A DNA stretch of 64,000 nt. Source: Brachyspira hyodysenteriae ATCC 27164. Lineage in GTDB: Bacteria > Spirochaetota > Brachyspiria > Brachyspirales > Brachyspiraceae. The notes beneath the pieces are model-generated. The model did not search any database, had not been told where the DNA came from, and was given only the letters and a program-made list of their open reading frames with translations. The position numbers and the translations under genes are program-made. The DNA is taken from positions 1,116,001 through 1,180,000 of the forward strand of contig NZ_CP015910.2 in NCBI RefSeq assembly GCF_001676785.2. The letters are read 5' to 3'. Shown here in pieces: positions 27,684-37,417 of this stretch; the first letter of the stretch is position 1, and every line of letters starts with the position of its first letter.

Positions 27684-28475
27684 ATGGAAAATTATTCACT
27701 TAAACAGTATATTGTTGATGCATTTACAGACAAAGTTTTTAGCGGAAATCCTGCTGCTATTTGTTTATTAGATAAATGGCTTTCAGATGATATGATGCTT
27801 AATATTGCAAAAGAGAATAATCTTTCTGAAACTGCATTCATATTAAAAAACTATAATGATTATGAACTTAGATGGTTTACTCCTGGCGGTGAAATAGATT
27901 TATGCGGACATGCAACTTTGGCATCAGCATTCGTATTAATGAATATAATTGATAAAAAGTTAAAGAATATATCCTTCAAAACTAAAAGCGGAATTTTAAA
28001 TGTTGTAAAAAATAATGATTTGTATGAAATGGATTTTCCGTCTTATGAATTAAAAAAAATAGATGTTACAGATGAAATGAAAGAGGCTATAGGATTTAAA
28101 CCATTAGAAGCATATATGGGCAGAGATTTGTTATGCGTACTTGAAAATGAAAAGCAAGTAATTGAAGCTAATATTGATATTGAAAAAGTAAAGAATCTTC
28201 AAGGACTTTTATTGCATATTACTTCTAAAGGCAGCGAATATGATTGTATTACAAGAAGTTTTGCACCGAAATTAAACGTTTATGAAGATCCTGTTTGCGG
28301 TTCAGGACATTGTCATGTTGTGCCTTTATGGGCGGATAAATTGGGTAAAAAAGATATTATAGCATTTCAGGCTTCTAAAAGGGGCGGTATATTATATTGC
28401 AGCTTTAATGGTAATCGTGTAAAATTGTCAGGAAAGGCCGCATTATACTCAAGTGCTGAAATATATATACAATAA
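27684..28475 (+). CDS. PhzF family isomerase
   Basis: 263 aa, two-lobed PhzF/diaminopimelate-epimerase-like fold. Conserved stretches are YIVDAFTDKVFSGNPAAI, then NLSETAFIL with the catalytic Glu, RWFTPGGEIDLCGHATLA and YEDPVCGSGHCHVVP. PhzF isomerises a phenazine precursor, but most bacterial homologues have unknown substrates and nothing nearby suggests phenazine synthesis. AGAGG lies before the ATG. Confidence 0.9.
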   Translation: MENYSLKQYIVDAFTDKVFSGNPAAICLLDKWLSDDMMLNIAKENNLSETAFILKNYNDYELRWFTPGGEIDLCGHATLASAFVLMNIIDKKLKNISFKTKSGILNVVKNNDLYEMDFPSYELKKIDVTDEMKEAIGFKPLEAYMGRDLLCVLENEKQVIEANIDIEKVKNLQGLLLHITSKGSEYDCITRSFAPKLNVYEDPVCGSGHCHVVPLWADKLGKKDIIAFQASKRGGILYCSFNGNRVKLSGKAALYSSAEIYIQ

Positions 28476-28552
28476 ATTTAAAAATATATTATTTAAATTT
28501 ATCATTATTTTGTTATAATTAGTTTTTATAAAAATAATTGTTTGGTGTTAAA

Positions 28553-29968
28553 ATGATTTTAGATTTGAATAAAACTTATATAAAAGTATTAAAAAAACAG
28601 AATATATTAATTTTAGGAGCTACTGTAAGAAGCGGAGTAAGTATTGCTAATATTTTATATGATATTAACAGAGCTTTTAATACTAATATTAAATATGCTT
28701 TGAGTGACAGCAAGACAGAAGAAGAACTTAAAGACAGTATAGAAGCATTAAAAGATAAAGATGTCAAATTATTTTTTGGTAATCAGGATATATCTATTTT
28801 AGATAATATTACTCTTATAATAATTTCTCCTGGAATTCCCCATACAATACCTATAGTTGAAGAAGCTAAAAGAAGAAATATAAAAATTATAGGGGAAATT
28901 GAATTTGCATACAATTTTCTTCCTAATAGAAATTATATCGCAGTAACAGGAACAGATGGAAAAACTACTACTGTTACATTAGTGCATGATATAATAAAAT
29001 CATATAAAAAAGCAAGACTTCTAGGTAATGTCGGTAACACTTTTTCAAAAGATATTGAAACAATAGAGGAGGATGAAGATGTAATATTAGAGCTTTCAAG
29101 TTTTCAATTAGAGACAGTTGAAAAATTTCATGCTCATATAGCTGCAGTATTAAATATTGCTGAAGATCATCTTGATAGATATAAAGATATTGAAGATTAT
29201 TTTAATACAAAAAAGAATATAACTATTAATCAAAATAAAAATGATTTTCTTATACTCAATTATGATAATATATATACTAATATTTGGTATAATGAGCTTA
29301 ATGGTAATTGTAAAATGAAACTTCTTACATTTTCTTTAAAAAGTAAATTTGCTACAATTTACTACAATGAAGAAGATGAATATATATATTATGAGAATGA
29401 AAAATTATTTTCTATAGCTAATAGAAAAGTGATAGGTAAACATAATATAGCCAACATATTGGCAGCTGTTTTGATATGTTTGAAAGATGATATACCTGTT
29501 GAATATATAGAAAAAGCTGTGAATAATTTTAAGGGTATAGAGCATAGAGTAGAGTTAGTTGCCACAATTAACGGAGTAAAATATGTCAATGATTCAAAAG
29601 CCACATCAATGAATTCTGTAATGAGTGCTTTAAAATCTTTTGATAAGGATATCATTCTCATAATGGGCGGAAGAAATAAAAATATAGATTTTACTCATTT
29701 AAATAATATTATAAATGCTAGAGTAAAAAAACTTATACTTATAGGAGAAGCAGCAGAGGCTCTTTCAGAGATGCTTCATTTTGAAAATAAAATTATAGTC
29801 AGAGATTTGACAGATGCTTTCAATTATGCTTCGGCTATATCAATAAATGGAGATACAGTTTTATTATCACCAGGCTGTACTAGCTTTGATATGTTTAAAA
29901 ATTATGAGGAGAGAGGAAAATATTTCAAAAGTTTGGTGTATAAACTCAGTGAAATTTCTAAAGAATAA
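28553..29968 (+). CDS. murD: UDP-N-acetylmuramoylalanine--D-glutamate ligase
   Basis: 471 aa from ATG 28553; the frame begins earlier at TTG 28538. Mur-ligase fold: ATP loop VTGTDGKTTT, then LGNVGN, LELSSFQLETVE, NIAEDHLDRY and NDSKATSMNSVMSAL. It adds D-Glu to UDP-MurNAc-L-Ala in the cytosol. The N-terminal LGATVRSGVSIA fits MurD better than other Mur ligases. An extended -10 (TGTTATAAT) lies near 28511-28519. It is separate from any mur/fts cluster. Confidence 0.94.
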   Translation: MILDLNKTYIKVLKKQNILILGATVRSGVSIANILYDINRAFNTNIKYALSDSKTEEELKDSIEALKDKDVKLFFGNQDISILDNITLIIISPGIPHTIPIVEEAKRRNIKIIGEIEFAYNFLPNRNYIAVTGTDGKTTTVTLVHDIIKSYKKARLLGNVGNTFSKDIETIEEDEDVILELSSFQLETVEKFHAHIAAVLNIAEDHLDRYKDIEDYFNTKKNITINQNKNDFLILNYDNIYTNIWYNELNGNCKMKLLTFSLKSKFATIYYNEEDEYIYYENEKLFSIANRKVIGKHNIANILAAVLICLKDDIPVEYIEKAVNNFKGIEHRVELVATINGVKYVNDSKATSMNSVMSALKSFDKDIILIMGGRNKNIDFTHLNNIINARVKKLILIGEAAEALSEMLHFENKIIVRDLTDAFNYASAISINGDTVLLSPGCTSFDMFKNYEERGKYFKSLVYKLSEISKE

Positions 29969-30075
29969 TTTAATAATTTAATATAATTATTTTATTTTTA
30001 TATTTGAATATTTTTTAAAATTATTATAGAATTAATGCTTAATAAAAATAAAAATATTTAAATTAAAAATAAAAT

Positions 30076-31893
30076 ATGGCTAAAAGTATTATAAATATAG
30101 TTAATATATCCAAAAGATTTGTTCATAAAGTATTGCTTGATAATGTAAATCTTCTTATAGAAGAGAAATCTAAAATAGGAATGATTGGAAGAAACGGAGC
30201 AGGAAAAACCACACTTTTAAAGATTCTTATGGGACTTGAAGAGGCTGATGATGGGGAAGTAATATTTTCTGATGATGTAAAAATAGGATATCTTCGTCAG
30301 CAGGGTGATTTCGATGATAATGAAAAGGTAATAGATTATCTTACTAGAGTTACAGGCAGAGAATCTTGGAAATGCTCAAAAATTGCAAGCAGATTTGGAA
30401 TAGATCATATAAAAGTTAATAATAATTTGGGAAGTTTATCAAGCGGATATAGAATGCGTGTTAAACTTGCCGAGATGATGCTTTATGAACCTAATTTTTT
30501 AATATTAGACGAACCTTCAAACTTTTTGGATTTGAATACATTGATAGATTTAGAAAATTTTTTAACAGATTATAATGGAGGTTTTTTAATAGTTTCACAT
30601 GATAGGGAATTTTTAAAAACAACATGCGAAAAAACTATTGAAATGGAAAATTCTAAAATAACATATTTTCCTGGAAATATAGAAGATTATTTTGAATATA
30701 AAGAAGAAAAAGAATATACAATAAAAAAATATAATAAGAATATAGAGGAGAGAAAGGCTCATTTAGAGAGATTTGTAGAAAGATTCAGATATAAAGCCAC
30801 TAAGGCAAAAGCTGTACAATCTCGTATAAAACAGATAGAAAAATTAAAAACTATAGAAATTAATCACCCAGCAAAGAATGTTAGAATAAAACTTCCAGAG
30901 GTTCCTGAAAAGAAAGGTTTTGCTCTTATATCTGATGATTTGGCAGTTGGATATGGAGATAAAATAGTTGCTAAAAGCGGAAGAATAGAAATAGCAAGAG
31001 GAAGCAGAGTAGCAGTGCTTGGTCAGAATGGTGAAGGTAAAACTACTTTTTTAAGAACTATAGCAGGAAGACTTGATCCTATATCTGGTACTTATAATTA
31101 TTCTTATGGTATAAAGATAGCATATTTCGGAGAGGATACTTATAAAAATGTGACTTCTAATGATACTGTATTATCTTATTTAAAGAAGAATGCCAAACAG
31201 GGATTATTAACTCAGGAGCTTTTAACACTTTTAGGAAGTTTCTTATTTTCAGGCGATGATGTTAATAAAGATATAAAAGTATTAAGCGGAGGAGAGATGG
31301 CAAGATTATCACTTCTTGCTGCTATTACTCAATGTGCTGATGTACTTATATTGGACGAGCCTACTAACCATTTGGACTTTGAAACAGTTGAGGCACTTGC
31401 TAATTCTTTGAGAGATTATGGCGGAACAATATTCTTTACTTCGCATGATAGAACTTTTGCTAGTTTGCTTGCTGATACAATTATAGAAGTTAAAGATAAA
31501 AAGCTTTCTCTTTATTCTGGAGATTATGAGGCTTATGTTTATAGGGTAAGGCTTGATGCTTTAGAAGAGGAAGAAAAAGAATTAGAATATCAAAATAAAA
31601 ATAATGCTAAAGAAAGCAGCGGTAATGATGAAAAAAACACCAATAATTATGAAGAGAGAAAAAAAATTAGAAACAGACTTTCAAGATGCGAGTCTTTGCT
31701 TAAAAAATATGAAAAGCAAATAGAGGACTATAAGAAAGAAGAGGCTGAGATATTAAAATTTTTTGAAACATCTGTGAATTATGATGATGAAAAAAGTAAA
31801 AGGCTTTTGGAAGTTAAAAAACTAATAGAAGAAACAGAAAATGAATGGCTTTTAGTTAATGAAGAGATAGATAATATAAAGGCTATGTTATAA
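30076..31893 (+). CDS. ABC-F family ATPase
   Basis: 605 aa, two ABC domains without membrane segments. Domain 1 has Walker A GRNGAGKTT and signature LSSGYRMRVKLAEM; domain 2 has GQNGEGKTT and LSGGEMARLSLLAA. A charged inter-domain linker (ERKAHLERFVERFRYKATKA) and a C-terminal coiled coil (about 515-600) are present. ABC-F proteins bind the ribosomal E site and rescue stalled ribosomes or protect against antibiotics. The coiled-coil tail resembles the Uup/YdiF branch. No obvious ribosome binding site. The next gene follows after 19 bp. Confidence 0.92.
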   Translation: MAKSIINIVNISKRFVHKVLLDNVNLLIEEKSKIGMIGRNGAGKTTLLKILMGLEEADDGEVIFSDDVKIGYLRQQGDFDDNEKVIDYLTRVTGRESWKCSKIASRFGIDHIKVNNNLGSLSSGYRMRVKLAEMMLYEPNFLILDEPSNFLDLNTLIDLENFLTDYNGGFLIVSHDREFLKTTCEKTIEMENSKITYFPGNIEDYFEYKEEKEYTIKKYNKNIEERKAHLERFVERFRYKATKAKAVQSRIKQIEKLKTIEINHPAKNVRIKLPEVPEKKGFALISDDLAVGYGDKIVAKSGRIEIARGSRVAVLGQNGEGKTTFLRTIAGRLDPISGTYNYSYGIKIAYFGEDTYKNVTSNDTVLSYLKKNAKQGLLTQELLTLLGSFLFSGDDVNKDIKVLSGGEMARLSLLAAITQCADVLILDEPTNHLDFETVEALANSLRDYGGTIFFTSHDRTFASLLADTIIEVKDKKLSLYSGDYEAYVYRVRLDALEEEEKELEYQNKNNAKESSGNDEKNTNNYEERKKIRNRLSRCESLLKKYEKQIEDYKKEEAEILKFFETSVNYDDEKSKRLLEVKKLIEETENEWLLVNEEIDNIKAML

Positions 31894-31912
31894 TTTTTAT
31901 TGGAGGAAATAA

Positions 31913-33493
31913 ATGAGGATTTTTAAAAATGCTAAAATTTATTCAATGGACAGAAATGATAATATTTATGAATCTTTAGCGGTTGAAAATGGAAGAATAG
32001 CTTTTGCTGGAACTAATGAAGAAGTAGCAAAAAAATTTCCAAATGTTGAAGATATAATTGATTTAGAAGGAAAAACAGTTATTCCTGGATTTAATGACAG
32101 CTGTGTTAATTTTGTTGAATATGCTCGTTTTAATACAATGCTTGATTTAAGTAAATGTATGTCTATAAAAGAAGTATTGGATTTAGCGCAAAATGCAAAA
32201 AAACATGAAGGCTGGATTATAGGCTGGGGATGGAATCAGGATTATTTTGAAGAAAAAAGAATGCTTACAAAAAATGATTTGGATAATATATCTAATGAAT
32301 GTCCTGTTGCATTTAGAAGATGCTGCGGAGAGATGATAGTTGCAAACAGCAAAGCACTTGAAATATGCGGTATTACAGAGGATATGAAATCTGATAGTAT
32401 AGATTTTGAAAATGGACTTATAAGTTCTAAAGATATGATATTAATATTATCAAAAATCAAATCATTAGAAATAGATACTCTTAAATCAATAATATTGGAT
32501 ACTCAGGAAGCATTTTTCAAAATGGGTATAACTTCTGTTCAAACAGATGATTTAAGAAGTTTGCCTGATTTCGATTATAGAAAAATTATAGATGCTTATC
32601 AGAAATTGCATAGAGAGAAAAAATTAAAAATAAGAGTATGCGAACAGGCACAGTTTATCAATAAAAAAGATATAGATGATTTTAGAGATTATTATTATTA
32701 TCAATATATTAATGATGAAAGATTTAAAGTAGCTCGTATAAAACTTGTTATAGATGGTGCTATAGGTTCTAGAACTGCATTATTAAGAGATGATTATAAT
32801 GATGCTCAGGGTTTCAGAGGCGTTTCTCAATATACTCAGGAAGATCTTGATGAATTAGTTGCTTATGCTAATAGTTTAGATTATTCTTTAGCAATACAGG
32901 CTACAGGAGATGGTGCTATAGATATGGCATTGAATTCAATAGAAAAAATAAAAAATACAAAAGATTTCAAATATAGAAGAAATGGTTTAATATATGCCCA
33001 AATAACAGATAAAAAATTATTTGAAAGAATGAAAGAATTGAATGTAGGTATATATTATCAGCCTATATTCCTACATTATGATATGCATATAGTTGAAGAG
33101 AGAATAGGTAAAGAAAAGGCTTCTACTTGCTATGCTTATAAAACAGCAAAAGATATGGGAGTTCATATGGGATTCGGATCATCAGGCCCTGTTGATGGTA
33201 TTAGTGTTATGGAAGGTATACATTGTGCTGTTAATAGACAGGATTTAAATGGATGGCCTGAAAATGGATGGATGCCTCAGGAAAAACTTACAGTTAAAGA
33301 TGCAGTTTATTTGTATACTATGGGAAGTGCATATATGTCTTCTGAAGATAATATCAAAGGAAGTATTGAAGAAGATAAATTAGCTGATTTTATAGTTTTA
33401 GATAGAGATATATTCGAAGTTGATACTAAAGAAATAAAGGATATAAAAATATTAAAAACTATAATTGACGGAGATATAGTTTATAGTGCTTGA
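31913..33493 (+). CDS. Amidohydrolase-fold protein (YtcJ/AepA-like) lacking metal ligands
   Basis: 526 aa, full-length YtcJ/AepA-type amidohydrolase by overall pattern: LEGKTVIPGF near residue 55, KLVIDGAIGSRTALL near 277, TGDGAIDMAL near 331 and SIEEDKLADFIVLDRD near the end. The expected metal ligands are replaced. HxH after PGF is CVN (C64, N66); the His of the H-x-x-GD motif is Gln329; the His of the EHAQ-type motif is Tyr361; the Asp of the GSDxP-type motif is Ser424. Lys277 remains. It should therefore not be a normal metal-dependent hydrolase. GGAGG precedes the ATG, 19 bp after the ABC-F gene. Confidence 0.85.
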   Translation: MRIFKNAKIYSMDRNDNIYESLAVENGRIAFAGTNEEVAKKFPNVEDIIDLEGKTVIPGFNDSCVNFVEYARFNTMLDLSKCMSIKEVLDLAQNAKKHEGWIIGWGWNQDYFEEKRMLTKNDLDNISNECPVAFRRCCGEMIVANSKALEICGITEDMKSDSIDFENGLISSKDMILILSKIKSLEIDTLKSIILDTQEAFFKMGITSVQTDDLRSLPDFDYRKIIDAYQKLHREKKLKIRVCEQAQFINKKDIDDFRDYYYYQYINDERFKVARIKLVIDGAIGSRTALLRDDYNDAQGFRGVSQYTQEDLDELVAYANSLDYSLAIQATGDGAIDMALNSIEKIKNTKDFKYRRNGLIYAQITDKKLFERMKELNVGIYYQPIFLHYDMHIVEERIGKEKASTCYAYKTAKDMGVHMGFGSSGPVDGISVMEGIHCAVNRQDLNGWPENGWMPQEKLTVKDAVYLYTMGSAYMSSEDNIKGSIEEDKLADFIVLDRDIFEVDTKEIKDIKILKTIIDGDIVYSA

Positions 33494-33523
33494 TATTATT
33501 ATTTAATATTTGATAGTAAAAAT

Positions 33524-33562
33524 AAAAAGGATTTAGCATTTAGTTGTTAAATCCTTTTTTTA
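33524..33562 (+). terminator. Terminator after the amidohydrolase-like gene
   Basis: 12-bp stem (33524-33535 with 33548-33559), 12-nt loop, T run. Nothing else is visible up to the minus-strand cdsA end. Confidence 0.8.
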
Positions 33563-33696
33563 TATATTTATAAAATATAAAAATCTATACAAAAAACAAA
33601 TAATTGTATTTACTAAAAATATAATAAAATAATATTTTAATTATATAATGATAAACTAAAAACATATGATGATAATTTTTTATCAGCTATAATATG

Positions 33697-34602
33697 TTAT
33701 TGTAATAATAAGAATACATAATATGATATTGGAGCAGTAAGTATTACGCTATCAAATATATCGAATACTCCTCCATGACCTGGAAATAACTTGCTTGAAT
33801 CCTTAGTATCATACATTCTTTTTATAAGGCTTTCTCCCATATCTCCTAAGAAACCTGTAAATGTAAATATTACAGTTAATAACATAATTTGAGGAAAAGA
33901 GAAATTAGGTATATTATTTCCTAGTAAATAGGATAAATAACCATTTGAATATAAGAAATAATATAATATTGAAAATGGTATTGTAAATATAAACATACCT
34001 ACTAAACCTTCATAACTTTTATTGGGTGAAGCACTATTTGATAATTTATGCTTGCCTAATTTTCTTCCTACAATATATCCGCCTGTATCACTTAACCAAG
34101 CACATAGCAAAATAAATACTATATAATATTTTCCGCTTGGCATAAAACGCATAAGTGATATATGCCATACTCCTAAACCTACATATATAAAACAAAAAAC
34201 AGCTGTTAATATTGCTCTTCCTTTTTCTTCAAATGTTGATACATGCACTTTGAACATATTAATGATAAATAGTATAGCTATTAATGCAAAAACCATTACC
34301 AATGACAAATCCATAGAGGGATGTTTAGTTTCTACTATTTTATAAAGATTGGAGAAATCTCCTCTGAACACATTTACATCACATATAGTTATAATATATC
34401 CCAATACCATAGCTATCATAGTTGTTATTACAGTTCTTAAATTTTTTTGTCTATGAACTTTAGCCATATAAAATATTTCTGATGCACTTAAAATAGATAT
34501 TGCTAATATTGCTAAATGAAATAAATATATAACTTTATCATAAAACATTATTATGAGAAATAATGGCAATGTTAAACATACAGATATAAGCCTTTTCTTC
34601 AT
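33697..34602 (-). CDS. cdsA: Phosphatidate cytidylyltransferase
   Basis: 301 aa, about eight TM helices. The C-terminal CdsA signature is intact: WLSDTGGYIVGRKLGKHKL, then SPNKSYEGLVG, FLGDMGESLIKR and FPGHGGVFDIFDS. It makes CDP-diacylglycerol, the branch-point precursor of phospholipids, in the inner membrane. Last gene of the frr-uppS-cdsA order, 6 bp after uppS. Confidence 0.96.
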   Translation of the reverse strand: MKKRLISVCLTLPLFLIIMFYDKVIYLFHLAILAISILSASEIFYMAKVHRQKNLRTVITTMIAMVLGYIITICDVNVFRGDFSNLYKIVETKHPSMDLSLVMVFALIAILFIINMFKVHVSTFEEKGRAILTAVFCFIYVGLGVWHISLMRFMPSGKYYIVFILLCAWLSDTGGYIVGRKLGKHKLSNSASPNKSYEGLVGMFIFTIPFSILYYFLYSNGYLSYLLGNNIPNFSFPQIMLLTVIFTFTGFLGDMGESLIKRMYDTKDSSKLFPGHGGVFDIFDSVILTAPISYYVFLLLQ

Positions 34603-34608
34603 AAATCT

Positions 34609-35331
34609 TTACAGACCTCCATATCTTCTATTTCTGTTTGAATATTCTTCTATAGCTTTTTTAAAATCTTCTTTAGAAAAATCCGGCCATAATATATCTG
34701 TAAAATATAATTCGCTGTATGAAGCCTGATACATTAGGAAATTACTCAATCTTGATTCTCCTGATGTTCTTATTATGAAATCTGGATCCGGTATTCCTTT
34801 TGTGTATAGATAATTTTGAATAAAATTTTCATCAATATTTTCTATATCTATTTTATTATTTATAGTATCATGGCATATATTTTTTATAGCATTTTTCAAT
34901 TCATCTCTAAAGCCATAATTTAAAGCTAATATGACAGTGAGTATAGGATTTTTACATTTTTCAAGAGTTTCTTTTTCTGTTTCTTCTATTGTTTCTATAG
35001 TGTCTTTTGGAAATGCTGAAATATCTCCTATATGTTTTACTAAAATATTATTTGAAATAAGTCTTTTAATTTCTTTTTTATAGAATTCTTTTAACAATTT
35101 GAATAATGCTTTTTTCTCTTCTTCGGGTCTTTTCCAATTTTCTGTGGAGAATGCATATAGTGTTAAGTATTTTATATTAAGCTCGCAGCTGGCTTCTACT
35201 ATATTAATTACATTTTCACTTCCAGCTCTATGCCCAAGACTTCTACTTTTATTATGCGACTTAGCCCATCTTCCGTTGCCATCCATGATTATAGCTACAT
35301 GTGCAGGTATATTCAGCTCATCAGTAATCAT
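34609..35331 (-). CDS. uppS: Isoprenyl transferase (undecaprenyl diphosphate synthase)
   Basis: 240 aa. Catalytic Asp17 in HVAIIMDGNGRWA, then the conserved GHRAGSENV. YAFSTENWKRPEEE and RTSGESRLSNFLMYQ near the C-terminus complete the family pattern. It builds the undecaprenyl carrier for peptidoglycan and surface polysaccharide. The start overlaps the end of frr by 4 bp. Confidence 0.96.
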   Translation of the reverse strand: MITDELNIPAHVAIIMDGNGRWAKSHNKSRSLGHRAGSENVINIVEASCELNIKYLTLYAFSTENWKRPEEEKKALFKLLKEFYKKEIKRLISNNILVKHIGDISAFPKDTIETIEETEKETLEKCKNPILTVILALNYGFRDELKNAIKNICHDTINNKIDIENIDENFIQNYLYTKGIPDPDFIIRTSGESRLSNFLMYQASYSELYFTDILWPDFSKEDFKKAIEEYSNRNRRYGGL

Positions 35332-35876
35332 ATAGTATCTAATTCTTTTTCTTTTGTATTAATCATATCATCTATTTTTTTTATGTATGAATCTGTATCA
35401 TTCTGTATTTTTTTCTCTTGAGATTTTGATTCATCTTCAGTGATAGTTTTATCTTTTAATTCTTTTTTTATTTTATCGTTTTCATCTCTTCTTATATTTC
35501 TTACAGCAATTTTAGCTTCTTCGCCTCTATGTCTAACACCTTTTTTTAATTCCTCTCTTCTTTCTTTAGTGAGTTCAGGAACTACTATTCTTATATTTCC
35601 GCCGTCATTGAAAGGGTTAAATCCTAAATCAGCTTTTAATATAGCTTTTTCTATGTCACTAACTAAACCTTTATCGAATGGCTGTATCATAATAGTTCTA
35701 GAATCTGGTGTTGAAACGTTACCTACTTGTTTTAGAGGCATACTGCTTCCATAAGCCTCTACCTTTACTCCGTCCAATATAGAAGCATTAGCTCTTCCTG
35801 TTCTTATACCTTTTAAATCATTTTGTAAACTTGAAATAGCTTTTTCCATTCTATCTTTATATGATTCTTTTGACAT
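35328..35876 (-). CDS. frr: Ribosome recycling factor
   Basis: 182 aa, about the usual 185. Motifs LKGIRTGRANASILDGVKVE, then QVGNVSTPDSRTIMIQPFDK, LGFNPFNDGGNIRI and PELTKERREELKK. It splits post-termination ribosomes together with EF-G. First gene of frr-uppS-cdsA; the usual upstream partner pyrH is elsewhere in the window. Confidence 0.97.
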   Translation of the reverse strand: MSKESYKDRMEKAISSLQNDLKGIRTGRANASILDGVKVEAYGSSMPLKQVGNVSTPDSRTIMIQPFDKGLVSDIEKAILKADLGFNPFNDGGNIRIVVPELTKERREELKKGVRHRGEEAKIAVRNIRRDENDKIKKELKDKTITEDESKSQEKKIQNDTDSYIKKIDDMINTKEKELDTI

Positions 35877-36076
35877 AGATAAAAAACCTCTTTATTTAAA
35901 ATAATTTATTTTAATAGATTATAATTTAATATAATACTATTGTCAAGTTAATTTATTTGTTTATATAATTAACAAGTTTTATAATAAAATGTATTATAAA
36001 ATTATAATTTTTTTACATTATATTTTTTTAGCAGTATTAATAAAATTATTTTTAGTATATAATACCGCAATAAACT

Positions 36077-36400
36077 ATGAGGAATAATTTATAAGTTCCT
36101 GTTTATTTGGATTAAAATGCAGATATGATGTTAATGATAATAAGTCAGATGAACTTTTAAAGGTTATATCTATTGGTATAATTTAATTCCTGTATGTCCG
36201 GGGACTTTCTGCTATTAGAAAATCTGCTGAAATTATTGACAGTAAACTTATAAATATAGATAATAAAGATGTAACAGATAATTTTGTTAATGTAGCTAAT
36301 AGGTTTTGAAAAAAGTAATGTAATATGTTCTGATTTGCTTTTTAATAATAAAGTAAAAATTATAGGAGAAAGCAGGATAAAAAAATATTTTGGATTATAA
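36077..36400 (+). pseudogene. DUF523 family relic
   Basis: Broken frames together read as a DUF523 protein. ISSCLFGLKCRYD starts at 36091, one frame off from the ATG at 36077. An IPVCPG piece in another frame stands for the 'PVCPE' box. AEIIDSKLI and DVTDNFVNVANRF (ending in TGA at about 36307) follow, then a C-terminal piece CSDLLFNNKVKIIGES to TAA 36398-36400. The GGLPTPR and SPSCG segments expected between them are missing. So it has frameshifts, stops and deletions and is dead. It fills most of the 562-bp gap between frr and manA. Confidence 0.7.
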
Positions 36401-36404
36401 TATA

Positions 36405-36432
36405 TTGAATTATTTATTTTATCTTATATAAT
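36405..36432 (+). promoter_or_regulatory. manA promoter, probably giving a leaderless mRNA
   Basis: TTGAAT (36405-36410), 16-bp spacer, TATAAT (36427-36432). The manA ATG begins 7 bp after the -10, where transcription itself would start, and no ribosome binding site is present. Confidence 0.5.
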
Positions 36433-36438
36433 TAAACT

Positions 36439-37416
36439 ATGTATTTATTAGAATTTAATGAAATAGCAAAAGAAGTTATTTGGGGCGGAAATTCTCTGAG
36501 TTCACTATATTCAAAACCTTTTGATAAAAATAAAACTATAGGTGAGAGTTGGGAAATTTGTGATTTGCCTAATGATAATAGTATAGTTTCTAATGGTGAG
36601 TTTAAAGGTAAAACTTTATCTTATTTAGTAAATGAATATGGTGAAAAACTGTTAGGTACGAAAACTAAAGAAAAACATTTTCCATTGCTTATAAAAATTA
36701 TAGATTCAAAAGATAAATTATCCATTCAAGTTCATCCAGATGAAGAATATGCTAATAAAAGACATAACAAACATGGTAAAAATGAAATGTGGTATGTTAT
36801 GGAAACTTATGGTGATGCTAAACTTCTTATAGGTATTAAAGAAGGTTTTTCAAAAGAAGATTTAAAAAAAAAATTATCTAATAATGAAAATATAGAAAAT
36901 ATGTTCAATTATTTTGATATAAAAAAGGGTGATGCTTTTTATATACCAAGCGGATGTATACATGCAATACTAGGTAATGCTGTTATAACTGAGATACAAA
37001 CACCTAGTGATGTAACTTATAGGCTTTATGATTGGAATAGAGTTGATAAAAATGGTAAATCTAGAGAACTTCATATAGAAGATGCTTTTAATGTTGTAAA
37101 AGATATTAATGCTTTCGATTTAAAATCTAACAAACAAAACCGTTTTAAAAATGAAAAATTGGAAATTAATACAGTATTTTCTAATGATTGTTTTACGGTA
37201 GAGGAATACACTATAAATGAATACTATTCTTCAAAAACTAATAATGAAACTTTTGAAATAATTATGGTTTTAGAAGGAAAAGGGCATATAGAATCAAATA
37301 TTACTGATAATATTATAAAACTTAATGCTGGAAAGACAGTTTTGATTCCAGCTGCTTTAGGTGATTATTTTATAAAAACATATGATATTATAAAAATGTT
37401 GAGGGTAACTTTATAA
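36439..37416 (+). CDS. manA: Mannose-6-phosphate isomerase, class I
   Basis: 325 aa. Cupin-type, short class-I enzyme. GESWEICDLPNDNS, then the zinc-site region KLSIQVHPDEEYA, GKNEMWYVM, and FYIPSGCIHAI with the second His. It links fructose-6-phosphate and mannose-6-phosphate for mannose use or GDP-mannose synthesis. No ribosome binding site; the promoter suggests a leaderless transcript. mlaF-like starts 1 bp after the stop, so the pair is coupled although functionally unrelated. Confidence 0.93.
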   Translation: MYLLEFNEIAKEVIWGGNSLSSLYSKPFDKNKTIGESWEICDLPNDNSIVSNGEFKGKTLSYLVNEYGEKLLGTKTKEKHFPLLIKIIDSKDKLSIQVHPDEEYANKRHNKHGKNEMWYVMETYGDAKLLIGIKEGFSKEDLKKKLSNNENIENMFNYFDIKKGDAFYIPSGCIHAILGNAVITEIQTPSDVTYRLYDWNRVDKNGKSRELHIEDAFNVVKDINAFDLKSNKQNRFKNEKLEINTVFSNDCFTVEEYTINEYYSSKTNNETFEIIMVLEGKGHIESNITDNIIKLNAGKTVLIPAALGDYFIKTYDIIKMLRVTL

Positions 37417-37417
37417 T

